DNA of 64,000 nt from Inia geoffrensis (taxonomy: Eukaryota > Chordata > Mammalia > Artiodactyla > Iniidae), in contig CM070910.1 of assembly GCA_036417435.1 (NCBI GenBank), positions 83,436,784 through 83,500,783 on the forward strand, given 5' to 3'. This document shows positions 12,403 to 24,923 of the stretch, piece after piece. The notes beneath the pieces are model-generated. The model made no database searches and was not told the origin of the DNA. It saw only the letters and a list, made by a program, of their open reading frames with translations. The number at the start of each line of letters is the position of its first letter. The stretch's first letter is position 1. The translations under genes were made by a program, and so were the position numbers.

Positions 12403-13746
12403 GTGACCCTTTTCCGAGGCCTTACCCTCATCGGTGCCCTAATCGTAAGCAGTACACTAACACTAACTAGTGACCTCACACGTACGCTAAACCTTAAGCG
12501 TTGTGCTACCCTAAACTGTGCCCTAATATCTCCCCATTCCCTAACCCTAACCCTAACCCGAATTCTATCCCTGACCCTCACCCGAAACCTTACCCTCACC
12601 TGTGCCCTAATCTTAACCAGGACACCAACACTAACTTGTGCCCTCACACGTACGCTAACCCTTAATCGTTGTCGTACCCTAAACTGTACCCTAATCCCTC
12701 CCCATTCCCTAACCCTAACCCTAACCCGAATCCTAACCCTGACCCTCACCTGAAGCCTTACCCTCACCCGTGCCCTAATCTTAACCAGGACATTAACACT
12801 AACCCTTGCCCCCACACGAACGCTAACCCTTAAGCACTGTCGTACCCTAAACTGTAACCTAATCCCTCTGCCTTCCTTAACCCTAAGCCTTACCCGAATC
12901 CTAACCCTGACCCACAACTGAAGCCTTACCCTCACCCGTGCCCTAATCTTAACCAGAAAACCAACACTAACTCGTGCCCTCACACGTACGCTAAACCTTA
13001 AGCGTTATCGTACCCTAAATTGTACCCTAATCCCTCCCCATTCCTTAACCCTAACCCTAACCCCATCCCTAAACCTGACCCACTTCCGATGCCCTACCCT
13101 AACCAATGCCCTAATCTTAACCAGTACACAAACACTAACTCATGCCCTCAAACGTACGCTAACCCTTAAGCATTGTCGTATCTTATACTGTACCCTAATC
13201 CCTCCCCATTCCCTAACCCTAACCCTAAGCGAAACCCTGAGCGTGACCCTTTTCCGAGGCCTTACCCTCATCGGTGCCCTTGTCTTAACCAGTACACCAA
13301 CACTAACTCGTGCCCTCACACTTACGCTAACCCTTAAGCATTGTCGTACCCTAACCTGTACCCTAATCCCTCTCCATTCCCTAACTCTAACCCTAACCCG
13401 AATCCTAACCCTGACCCTCACCCGAAGCCTTACCCTCACCCGTGCCCTAATCTTATCCAGGACACAAAGACTAACTCGTGCCCTCACACGTACGCTAACA
13501 CTAACCCGCAGCGGTACCCTAACCTGTACCCTAATCCCTCTCCATTCCCTAACCCTAACCCTAACCTGAAACCTAACCATGACACTCACCCGAAACTTTA
13601 CCCTCACCCATGTCCTAATTTTAACCAGTACATCAACACTAACGCATGCCCTCTACCGTACGCCAACCCTAAGCCATTGCCGTACCCTAACCTGTACCCT
13701 AATCAATCCCCATTCCCTAACCCTAACCCTAACCCTAACCCTTAAC
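12403..13746 (+). repeat. HOR unit 8: F/A B C D E F G H (8-mer, 1344 bp)
   Basis: Full-length 8-mer whose first monomer is a chimera. It begins as F (GACCCTTTTCC, CATCGGTGCCC) and changes to A at TAATCGTAAGCAG near 12440. G and H of the previous unit are missing as a result. Confidence 0.85.
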
Positions 13747-14586
13747 CTGACCCTCTTCCGAGGCCTTACCCTCACCCGTGCCCTAATCGTAAGCTGTACA
13801 CTAACACTATCTAGTGACCTCACACGTACGCTAAACCTTAAGCGTTGTTGTACCCTAAACTGTGCCCTAATATCTCGCCATTCCCTAACCCTAAACCTAA
13901 CCCGAATTCTATCCCTGACCCTCACCCGAAACCTTACCCTCACCCGTGCCCTAATCTTAACCAGGACACCAACACTAACTTGTTACCTCACACGTACGCT
14001 AACCCTTAATCGTTGGCGTACCCTAAACTGTACCATAATCCCTCCCCATTCCCTAACCCTAACCCTAACCCGAATCCTAACCCTGACCCTCACCTGAAGC
14101 CTTACCCTCACCCGTGCCCTAATCTTAACCAGGACACTAACACTAACCCTTGCCCTCACACGAACGCTAACCCTTAAGCACTGTCGTACCCTAAGCTGTA
14201 CCCTAATCCCTCTGCATTCCTTAACCCTAACCCTAACCCGAATCCTAACCCTGACCCTCACCCGAAGCCTTACCCTCACCCGTGCCCTAATCTTAACCAG
14301 GACACCAAGACTAACACGTGCCTTCACACGTACGCTAACACTCAACCGCAGCGGTACACTAACCTGTACCCTAATCCCTCTCCATTCCCTAACCCTAACC
14401 CTAACCTGAAACCTAACCATGACACTCACACGAAACTTTACCCTCACCCGTGTCCTAATTTTAACCAGTACATCAACACTAACCCATGCCCTCTAACGTA
14501 CGCCAACCCTAAGCCATTGCCGTACCCTAACCTGTACCCTAATCAATCCCCATTCCCTAACCCTAACCCTAACCCTAAACCTTAAC
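13747..14586 (+). repeat. HOR unit 9: A B C G H (5-mer, 840 bp)
   Basis: Starts are 13747, 13915, 14083, 14251 and 14419. D, E and F are absent. The C to G change is in register. The A copy has GTAAGCTGTACAC and CTATCTAGTGACC, two private changes. Confidence 0.84.
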
Positions 14587-15761
14587 GTGACCCTCTTCCG
14601 AGGCCTTACCCTCACCCGTGCCCTAATCGTAAGCAGTACACTAACACTAACTAGTGACCTCACACGTACGCTAAACCTTAAGCGTTGTGGTACCCTAAAC
14701 TGTACCCTAATCCCTCCCCGTTCCCTAACCTTAACCCTAACCCGAATCCTAACCCTGACCCTCACCTGAAGCCTTACCCTCACCCGTGCCCTAATCTTAA
14801 CCAGGACACTAACACTAAACCTTGCCCTTACACGAACGCTAACCCTTAAGCACTGTCGTACCCTAAGCTGTACCCTAATCCCTCTGCATTCCTTAAACCT
14901 AACCCTAACCCGAATCCTAACCCTGACCCTCACCCGAAGCCTTACCCTCACCCGTGCCCTAATCTTAACCAGGACACCAACACTAACTCGTGCCCTCACA
15001 CGTACGCTAAACCTTAAGCGTTGTGGTACCCTAAATTGTACCCTAATCCCTCCCCATTCCTTAACCCTAACCCTAACCCCATCCCTAAACCTGACCCACT
15101 TCCGATGCCCTACCCTAACCAATGCCCTAATCTTAACCAGTACACAAACAGTAACTCATGGCCTCAAACGTACGCTAACCCTTAAGCATTGTCGTACCTT
15201 ATCCTGTACCCTAATCCCTCCCCATTCCCTAACCCTAACCCTAAGCAAAACCCTGAACGTGACCCTTTTCCGAGGCCTTACCCTCATCGGTGCCGTTGTC
15301 TTAACCAGTACACCAACACTAACTCGTGCCCTCACACTTACGCTAACCCTTAAGCATTGTCGTACCCTAACCTGTACCCTAATCCCTCTCCATTCCCTAA
15401 CCCTAACCCTAACCCGAATGCTAACCCTGACCCTCACCCGAAGCCTTACCCTCACCTGTGCCCTAATCTTAACCAGGACACCAAGACTAACTCGTGCCCT
15501 CACACGTACACTAACACTAAACCGCAGCGGTACCCTAACCTGTACCTAAGCCCTCTCCATTCCCTAACCCTAACCCTAACCTGAAACCTAACCATGACAC
15601 TCACCCGAAACTTTACCCTCACCCGTGTCCTAATTTTAACCAGTACATCAACACTAACCCATGCCCTCTAACGTACGCCAACCCTAAGCCATTGCGGTAC
15701 CCTAACCTGTACCCTAATCAATCCCCATTCCCTAACCCTAACCCTAACCCTAACCCTTAAC
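14587..15761 (+). repeat. HOR unit 10: A/B C D E F G H (7-mer, 1175 bp)
   Basis: The first monomer is A up to GTGGTACCCTAAACTG and then B-like (TACCCTAATCCCTCCC). G (15427-15593) is 167 bp owing to a 1 bp loss at TGTACCTAAGCCC. Confidence 0.83.
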
Positions 15762-16757
15762 GAGACCCTCTTCCGAGGCCTTACCCTCACCCGTGCCCTA
15801 ATCGTAAGCAGTACACTAACACTAACTAGTAACCTCACACGTACGCTAAACCTTAAGCGTTGTGGTACCCTAAACTGTCCCCTAATATCTCCCCATTCCC
15901 TAACCCTAACCCTAACCCGAATTCGATCCCTGACCCTCACCCGAAACCTTACCCCCACCCGTGCCCTAATCTTAACCAGGACACCAACACTAACTCGTGC
16001 CCTCACACGTATGCTAACCCTTAATCGTTGTCGTACCCTAAACTGTACCCTAATCCCTCCCCATTCCCTAACCCTAACCCTAACCCGAATCCTAACCCTG
16101 ACCCTCACCCGAAGCCTTACCCTCACCCGTGCCCTAATCTTAACCAGGACACTAACACTAACACTTGCCCTCACACGAACGCTAACCCTTAAGCACTGTC
16201 GTACCCTAAATTGTACCCTAATCCCTCCCCATTCCTTAACCCTAACCCCAACCCCATCCCTAACCCTGACCCACTTCCGATGCCCTACCCTAACCAATGC
16301 CCTAATCTTAACCAGTACACAAACACTAACTCATGCCCTCAAACCTACGCTAACCCTTAAGCATTGTCGTACCCTAACCTGTACCCTAATCTCTCTCCAT
16401 TCCCTAACCCTAACCCTAACCCGAATCCTAACCCTGACCCTCACCCGAAGCCTTACCCTCACCCGTGCCCTAATCTTAACCAGGACACCAAGACTAACTC
16501 GTGCCCTCAAACGTACGCTAACACTAAACCGCAGCGGTACCCTAACCTGTACCCTAATCCCTCTCCATTCCCTAGCCCTAACCCTAACCTGAAACCTAAC
16601 CATGACACTCACCCGAAACTTTACCCTCACCCGCGTCCTAATTTTAACCAGTACATCAACACTAACCCAAGCCCTCTAACGTACGCCAACCCTAAGCCAT
16701 TGCCGTACCCTAACCTGTACCCTAATCAATCCCCATTCCCTAACCCGAACCCTTAAC
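15762..16757 (+). repeat. HOR unit 11: A B C/D E/F G H (6-mer, 996 bp)
   Basis: Two chimeric monomers in a row: C/D at 16098 (CACGAACGC start half, AAATTG end half) and E/F at 16266. H (16602-16757) is 156 bp because two whole hexamers are missing from its terminal CCCTAA run. Confidence 0.82.
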
Positions 16758-17765
16758 GTGACCCTCTTCCTAAGCCTTACACTCACCCGTGCCCTAATCG
16801 TAAGCAGTACACTAACACTAACTAGTGACCTCACACGTACGCTAAACCTTAAGAGTTGTGGTACCCTAAACTGTGCCCTAATATCTCCCCATTCCCTAAC
16901 CCTAACCCTAACCCGAATTCTATCCCTGACCCTCACCCGAAACCTTACCCTCACCCGTGCCCTAATCTTAAACAGAACACCAACACTAACTCATGCCCTC
17001 ACACGTACGCTAACCCTTAATCGTTGTCGTACCCTAAACTGTACCCTAATCCCTCCCCATTCCCTAACCCTAACCCTAACCCGAACCCTAACCCTGACCC
17101 TCACCTGAAGCCTTACCCTCACCCGTGCCCTAATCTTAACCAGGACACTAACACTAACCCTTGCCCTCTCACGAACGCTAACCCTTAAGCACTGTCGTAC
17201 CCTAAGCTGTACCCTAATCCCTCTGCATTCCTTAACCCTAACCCTAACCCGAATCCTAACCCTGACCCTCACCCGAAGCCTTACCCTCACCCGTGCCCTA
17301 ATCTTAACCAGGACACCAACACTAACTCGTGCCCTCACACGTACGCTAAACCTTAAGCGTTGTCGTACCCTAAATTGTACCCTAATCCCTCCCCATTCCT
17401 TAACCCTAACCCTAACCCCATCACTAAACCTGACCCACATCCGATGCCCTACCCTAACCAATGCCCTAATCTTAACCAGTACACAAACACTAACTCATGC
17501 CCTCAAACGTACGCTAACCCTTAAGCATTGTCGTACCCTAACCTGTACCCTAATCCCTCTCCATTCCCTAACCCTAACCCTAACCTGAAACCTAACCATG
17601 ACACTCACCCGAAACTTTACCCTCACCCGTGTCCTAATTTTAACCAGTACATCAACACTAACCCATGCCCTCTAACGTACGCCAACCCTAAGCCATTGCC
17701 ATACCCTAACCTGTACCCTAATTAATCCCCATTCCCTAACCCTAACCCTAACCCTAACCCTTAAC
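16758..17765 (+). repeat. HOR unit 12: A B C D E/G H (6-mer, 1008 bp)
   Basis: The fifth monomer (17430-17597) starts as E and ends with the G/H junction (CCTGAAACC), removing two monomers. The A monomer has AAGAGTTGTGG instead of AAGCGTTGTGG, a marker shared with 17766, 28266 and 32401. Confidence 0.83.
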
Positions 17766-18995
17766 GTGACCCTCTTCCGAGGCCTTACCCTCACCCGTGC
17801 CCTAATCGTAAGCAGTACACTAACACTAACTAGTGACCTCACACGTACGCTAAAACTTAAGAGTTGTGGTACCCTAAACTGTGCCCTAATATCTCCCCAT
17901 TCCCTAACCCTAACCCTAACCCGAATTCTATCCCTGACCCTCACCCGAAACCTTACCCTCACCCGTGCCCTAATCTTAAACAGAACACCAACACTAACTC
18001 GTGCCCTCACACGTACGCTAACCCTTAATCGTTGTCGTACCCTAAACTGTACCCTAATCCCTCCCCATTCCCTAACCCTAACCCTAACCCGAACCCTAAC
18101 CCTGACCCTCACCCGAAGCCTTACCCTCACCCGTGCCCTAATCTTAACCAGGACACCAACACTAACTCGTGCCCTCACACGTACGCTAACCCTTAATCGT
18201 TGTCGTACCTTAAACTATACCCTAATCCCTCCCCATTCCCTAACCCTAACCCTAACCCTAACCCTAAACTGTACCTTAATCCCTCCCCATTCCTTAACCC
18301 TAACCCTAACCCCATCCCTAAACCTGACCCACTTCCGATGCCCTACCCTAACCAATGCCCTAATCTTAACCAGTACACAAACACTAACTCATGCCCTCAA
18401 ACGTACGCTAACCCTTAAGCATTGTCGTACCCTATCCTGTACCCTAATCCCTCCCCATTCCCTAACAATAACCCTAAGCGAAACCCTGAACGTGACCCTT
18501 TTCCGAGGCCTTCCCCTCATCGGTGCCGTTGTCTTAACCAGTACACCAACACTAACTCGTGCCCTCACACTTACGCTAACCCATAAGCATTGTCGTACCC
18601 TAACCTGTACCCTAATCCCTCTCCATTCCCTAACCCTAACCCTAACCCGAATCCTAAACCTGACCCTCACCCGAAGCCTTACCCTCACCCGTGCCCTAAT
18701 CTTAACCAGGACACCAAGACTAACTCGTGCCCTGAAACGTACGCTAACACTAAACCGCAGCGGTACCCTAACCTGTACCCTAATCCCTCTCCATTCCCTA
18801 ACCCTAACCCTAACCTGAAACCTAACCATGACACTCACCCGAAACTTTACCCTCACCCGTCTCCTAATTTTAAGCAGTACATCAACACTAACCCATGCCC
18901 TCTAATGTATGTCAACCCTAAGCCATTGCCGTACCCTAACCTGTACCCTAATCAATCCCCATTCCCTAACCCTAACCCTAACGCTAACCCTTAAC
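17766..18995 (+). repeat. HOR unit 13: A B B(+54) E F G H (7-mer, 1230 bp)
   Basis: The third monomer (18102-18323) is B-like but 222 bp long, with a 54 bp (nine-hexamer) expansion. C and D are absent. F has CTTCCCCTCATCGG. A copy lies 14,635 bp downstream. Confidence 0.85.
18102..18323 (+). repeat. Expanded B monomer with 54 bp internal duplication
   Basis: The block from CTAAACTATACCC through the CCCTAA run is followed by a second version (CTAAACTGTACCTTAATCCC). This adds 54 bp, exactly nine hexamers, so hexamer phase and all reading frames are kept. The run between the two copies at 18238-18267 holds five perfect CCCTAA units, the longest perfect telomeric run I find in the window. Confidence 0.85.
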
Positions 18996-20219
18996 GTGAC
19001 CCTCTTCCGAGGCCTTACCCTCACCCGTGCCCTAATCGTAAGCAGTACACTAACACTAACTAGTGACCTCACACGTATGCTAAACCTTAAGCGTTGTGGT
19101 ACCCTAAACTGTGCCCTAATATCTCCCCATTCCCTAAACCTAACCCTAACCCGAATTCTATCCCTGACCCTAACCCGAAACCTTACCCTCACCCGTGCCC
19201 TAATCTTAAACAGGACACCAACACTAACTCGTGCCCTCACACGTACGCTAACCCTCAATCGTTGTCGTACACTAAACTGTACCCTAATCCCTTCCCATTC
19301 CCTAACCCTAACCCTAACCCGAATCCTAACCCTGACCCTCACCTGAAGCCTTACCCTCACCCGTGCCCTAATCTTAACCAGGAAACCAACACTAACTTGT
19401 GCCCTCACACGTACGCTAACCCTTAATCGTTGTCGTACCTTAAACTATACCCTAATCCCTCCCCATTCCCTAACCCTAACCCTAACCCTAACCCTAAACT
19501 GTACCTTAATCCCTCCCCATTCCTTAACCCTAACCCTAACCCCATCCCTAAACCTGACCCACTTCCGATGCCCTACCCTAACCAATGCCCTAATCTTAAC
19601 CAGTACACAAACACTAACTCATGCCCTCAAACGTACGCTAACCCTTAAGCATTGTCGTACCCTATCCTGTACCCTAATCCCTCCCCATTCCCTAACAATA
19701 ACCCTAAGCGAAACCCTGAACGTGACCCTTTTCCGAGGCCTTCCCCTCATCGGTGCCGTTGTCTTAACCAGTACACCAACACTAACTCGTGCCCTCACAC
19801 TTACGCTAACCCATAAGCATTGTCGTACCCTAACCTGTACCCTAATCCCTCTCCATTCCCTAACCCTAACCCGAATCCTAAACCTGACCCTCACCCGAAG
19901 CCTTACCCTCACCCGTGCCCTAATCTTAACCAGGACACCAAGTCTAACTCGTGCCCTGAAACGTACGCTAACACTAAACCGCAGCGGTATCCTAACCTGT
20001 ACCCTAATCCCTCTCCATTCCCTAACCCTAACCCTAACCTGAAACCTAACCATGACACTCACCCGAAACTTTACCCTCACCCGTCTCCTAATTTTAAGCA
20101 GTACATCAACACTAACCCATGCCCTCTAACGTACGCCAACCCTAAGCCATTGCCGTACCCTAACCTGTACCCTAATCAATACCCATTCCCTAACCCTAAC
20201 CCTAACCCTAACCCTTAAC
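18996..20219 (+). repeat. HOR unit 14: A B B(+54) E F G H (7-mer, 1224 bp)
   Basis: Tandem partner of unit 13 with the same expanded monomer at 19332-19553, here with CTCACCTGAAGCC and AGGAAACCAACAC. F (19722-19883) is 162 bp: one hexamer of its CCCTAA run is missing. Confidence 0.84.
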
Positions 20220-21227
20220 ATGACCCTCTTCCGAGGCCTTATCCTCACCCGTGCCCTAATCGTAAGCAGTACACTAACACTAACTTGTGACCTCACACGT
20301 ACGCTAAACCTTAAGCGTTGTGGTACCCTAAACTGTGCCCTAATATCTCCCCATTCCCTAACCCTAACCCTAACCCGAATTCTATCCCTGACCCTCACCC
20401 GAAACCTTACCCTCACCCGTGCCCTAATCTTAACCAGGACACCAACACTAACTCGTGCCCTCACACGTACGCTAACCCTTAATCGTTGTGGTACCCTAAA
20501 CTGTACCCTAATCCCTCCCCATTCCCTAACCCTAACCCTAACCCGAATCCTAAACCTGACCCTCACCCGAAGCCTTACCCTCACCTGTGCCCTAATCTTA
20601 ACCAGGACACTAACACTAACCCTTGCCCTCACACGAACGTTAACCCTTAAACACTGTCGTACCCTAAGCTGTACCCTAATCCCTCAGCGTTCCTTAACCC
20701 TAACCCTAACCCGAGTACTAACCCTGACCCTAACCCGAGGCCTTACCCTCACCCGTGCCCTAAACTTAACCAGGACACCAAGACTAACGCGTGCCCTCAC
20801 ACGTACACTAAACCTTAAGCGTTGTCGTACCCTAAATTGTACCCTAATCCATCCCCATTCCTTAACCCTAACCCTAACTCCATCCCTAAACCTGACCCAC
20901 TTCCGATGCCCTACCCTAACCAATGCCCTAATCTTAACCAGTACACCAACACTAACTCATGCCCTCAAAGGAACGCTAGCCCTTAAGCATTGTCGTACCC
21001 TATCCTGTACCCTAAACCCTCCCCATTCCCTAACCCTAACCCTAAGCGAAACCCTGAACGTGACCCTTTTCCGAGGCCTTACCCTCATCGGTGCCGTTGT
21101 CTTAACCAGTACACCAACACTAACTCGTGCCCTCACACTTACGCTAACCCTTAAGCATTGACGTACCCTAACCTGTACCCTAATCAATCCCCATTAACTA
21201 ACCCTAACCCTAACCCTAAGCCTTAAC
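20220..21227 (+). repeat. HOR unit 15: A B C D E F/H (6-mer, 1008 bp)
   Basis: The last monomer (21060-21227) begins as F and ends as H (CTAATCAATCCCC), removing two monomers. A has AACTTGTGACC in place of AACTAGTGACC, a marker shared with 23580, 37429 and 61767. Confidence 0.84.
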
Positions 21228-22235
21228 GTGACCCTCTTCCGAGGCCTTACCCTCACCCGTGCCCTAATCATAAGCAGTACACTAACACTAACTAGTGACC
21301 TCACACGTACGCTAAACCTTAAGCCTTGTGGTGCCCTAAACTGTGCCCTAATATCTCCCCATTCCCTAACCCTAACCCTAACCCGAATTCTATCCCTGAC
21401 CCTCACCCGAAACCTTACCCTCACCCGTGCCCTAATCTTAACAAGGACACCAACACTAAGTCGTGCCCTCACACGTACGCTAACCCTTAATCGTTGTCGT
21501 ACCCTAAACTGTACCCTAATCCCTCCCCATTCCTTAACCCTAACCCTAACCCCATCCCTAAACCTGACCCACTTCCGATGCCCTACCCTAACCAATGCCC
21601 TAATCTTAACCAGTACACAAACACTAACTCATGCCCTCAAACGTACGCTAACCCTTCAGCATTGTCGTACCCTATCCTGTACCCTAATCCCTCCCCATTC
21701 CCTAACACTAACCCTAAGCGAAACCCTGAACGTGACCCTTTTCCGAGGCCTTACCCTCATCGGTGCCGTTGTCTTAACCAGTACACCAACACTAACACGT
21801 GCCCTCACACTTACGCTAACCCTTAAGCATTGTCGTACCCTAACCTGTACCCTAATCCCTCTCCATTCCCTAACACTAACCCTAACCCGAATCCTAACCC
21901 TGACCCTCACCCGAAGAATTACCCACACCCGTGCCCTAATCTTAACCAGGACACCAAGACTAACTCGTGCCCTCAAACGTACGCTAACACTAAATCGCAG
22001 CGGTACCCTAACCTGTACCCTAATCCCTCTCTATTCCCTAACCCTAACCCTAACCTGAAACCTAACCATGACACTCACCCGAAACTTTACCCTCACCCGT
22101 GTCCTAATTTTAACCAGTACATCAACACTAACCCATGCCCTCTAACGTACGCCAACCCTAAGCCATTGCCGTACCCTAACCTGTACCCTAATCAATCCCC
22201 ATTCCCTAAATCTAACCCTAACCCTAACCCTTAAC
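21228..22235 (+). repeat. HOR unit 16: A B/D E F G H (6-mer, 1008 bp)
   Basis: The second monomer (21396-21563) has the B start and centre and the D tail (CCCCATCCC). A carries GTAATCATAAG-type changes (TAATCATAAGCAG) and AAGCCTTGTGGTGCCC. The same unit recurs at 24924, 29053 and 38773. Confidence 0.86.
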
Positions 22236-23579
22236 GTGACCCTCTTCCGAGGCCTTACCCTCACCCGTGCCCTAATCGTAAGCAGTACACTAACACTAAC
22301 TAGTGACCTCACACGTACGCAAAACCTTAAGCGTTGTGGTACCCTAAACTGTGCCCTAATATCTCCCCATTCCCTATCCCTAACCCTAACCCGAATTCTA
22401 TCCTTGACACTCACCCGAAACCTTAACCTCACCCATGCCCTAATCTTAACCAGGACACCAACACTAACTCGTGCCCTCACACGTACGCTAACCCTTAATC
22501 GTTGTCGTACCCTAAACTGTACAATAATCCCTCCCCATTCCCTAACCCTAACCCTAAACCGAATCCTAACCCTGACCCTCACCTGAAGCCTTACCCTCAC
22601 CCGTGCCCTAATCTTAACGAGGACACTAAAACTAACCCTTGCCCTCACACGAACGCTAACCCTTAAGCACTGTCGTACCCTAAGCTGTACCCTAATCCCT
22701 CTGCATTCCTTAACCCTAACCCTAACCCGAATCCTAACCCTGACCCTCACCCGAAGCCTTACCCTCACCCGTGCCCTAATCTTAACCAGGACACCAACAC
22801 TAACTCATGCCCTCACACGTACGCTAAACCTTAAGCGTTGTCGTACCCTAAATTGTACCCTAATCCCTCCCCATTCCTTAACCCTAACCCTAAACCCATC
22901 CCTAAACCTGACCCACTTCCGATGCCCTACCCTAACCAATGCCCTAATCTTAACCAGTACACAAACACTAACTCATGCCCTCAAACGTACGCTAACCCTT
23001 AAGCATTGTCGTACCCTATCCTGTACCCTAATTCCTCCCCATTCCCTAACCCTAACCCTAAGCGAAACCCTGAACGTGACCCTTTTCCGAGGCCTTACCC
23101 TCATCGGTGCCGTTGTCTTAACCAGTACACCAACACTAACTCGTGCCCTCACACTTACGCTAACCCTTAAACATTGTCGTACCCTAACCTGTACCCTAAT
23201 CCCTCTCCATTCCCTAACCCTAACCCTAACCCGAATCCTAACCCTGACCCTCACCCGAAGCCTTACCCTCACCCGTGCCCTAATCTTAACCAGGACACCA
23301 AGACTAACTCGTGCCCTGAAACGTACGCTAACACTAAACCGCAGCGGTATCCTAACCTGTACCCTAATCCCTCTCCATTCCCTAACCCTAACCCTAACCT
23401 GAAACCTAACCATGACACTCACCCGAAACTTTACCCTCACCCGTCTCCTAATTTTAAGCAGTACATCAACACTAACCCATGCCCTCTAACGTACGCCAAC
23501 CCTAAGCCATTGCCGTACCCTAACCTGTACCCTAATCAATACCCATTCCCTAACCCTAACCCTAACCCTAACCCTTAAC
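22236..23579 (+). repeat. HOR unit 17: A B C D E F G H (canonical 8-mer, 1344 bp)
   Basis: All eight types in order at exact 168 bp steps. A has ACGCAAAACC instead of ACGCTAAACC. The B copy has CTTAACCTCACCCATGCCC. Related units with these tags start at 25932, 30061, 34861 and 39781. Confidence 0.9.
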
Positions 23580-24530
23580 ATGACCCTCTTCCGAGGCCTT
23601 ATCCTCACCCGTGCCCTAATCGTAAGGAGTACACTAACACTAACTTGTGATCTCACACGTACGCTAAACCTTAAGCGTTGTGGTACCCTAAACTGTGCCC
23701 TAATATCTCCCCATTCCCTAACCCTAACCCTAACCCGAATTCTATCCCTGACCCTCACCCGAAACCTTACCCTCACCCGTGCCCTAATCTTAACCAGGAC
23801 ACCAACACTAACTCGTGCCCTCACACGTACGCTAACCCTTAATCGTTGTGGTACCCTAAACTGTACCCTAATCCCTCCCCATTCCCTAACCCTAACCCTA
23901 ACCCGAATCCTAAACCTGACCCTCACCCGAAGCCTTACCCTCACCTGTGCCCTAATCTTAACCAGGACACTAACACTAACCCTTGCCCTCACACGAACGT
24001 TAACCCTTAAACACTGTCGTACCCTAAGCTGTACCCTAATCCCTCAGCGTTCCTTAACCCTAACCCTAACCCGAGTACTAACCCTGACCCTAACCCGAGG
24101 CCTTACCCTCACCCGTGCCCTAATCTTAACCAGGACACCAACACTAACGCGTGCCCTCACACGTACACTAAACCTTAAGCGTTGTCGTACCCTAAATTGT
24201 ACCCTAATCCATCCCCATTCCTTAACCCTAACCCTAACTCCATCCCTAAACCTGACCCACTTCCGATGCCCTACCCTAACCAATGCCCTAATCTTAACCA
24301 GTACACCAACACTAACTCATGCCCTCAAAGGAACGCTAGCCCTTAAGCATTGTCGTACCCTATCCTGTACCCTAAACCCTCCCCATTCCCTAACCCTAAC
24401 CCTAAGCGAAACCCTGAACGTGACCCTTTTCCGAGGCCTTACCCTCATCGGTGCCGTTGTCTTAACCAGTACACCAACACTAACTCGTGCCCTCACACTT
24501 ACGCTAACCCTTAAGCATTGACGTACCCTA
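23280..24530 (+). repeat. Near-identical duplicate of about 19920-21170
   Basis: The offset is 3,360 bp, exactly 20 monomers. Shared rare changes include GCAGCGGTATCC in G and CTTAACATGACCC before A. Confidence 0.8.
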
Positions 24531-24923
24531 ACCTATACCCTAATCCCTCTCCATTCCCTAACCCTAACCCTAATCCGAATCCTAACCCTGACCCTCACCC
24601 GAAGCCTTACCCTCACCCGTGCCCTAATCTTAACCAGGACACCAAGACTAACTCGTGCCCTCACACGTACGCTAACACTAAACCGCAGCGGTACCCTAAC
24701 CTGTACCCTAATCCTTCCCCATTCCCTAACCCTAACCCTAACCTGAAACCTAACCATGACACTCACCCGAAACTTTACCCTCACCCGTGTCCTAATTTTA
24801 ACCAGTACATCAACACTAACCCATGCCCTCTAACGTACGCCAACCCTAAGCCATTGCCGTACCCTAACCTGTACCCTAATCAATCCCCATTAACTAACCC
24901 TAACCCTAACCCTAAGCCTCAAC
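23580..24923 (+). repeat. HOR unit 18: A B C D E F G H (canonical 8-mer, 1344 bp)
   Basis: All eight types at exact 168 bp steps. The A to F part matches unit 15 at an offset of 3,360 bp (20 monomers). The intact F-G-H end shows what unit 15 lost. Confidence 0.9.

Noticed and set aside
15540..15593. Small deletion as a possible gene boundary
   Set aside because: It is a single-base loss in a G monomer, and satellite sequence continues on both sides.
18238..18267. Functional telomere end
   Set aside because: Only five perfect CCCTAA units occur here, the longest run seen, and it is flanked by degenerate satellite on both sides.
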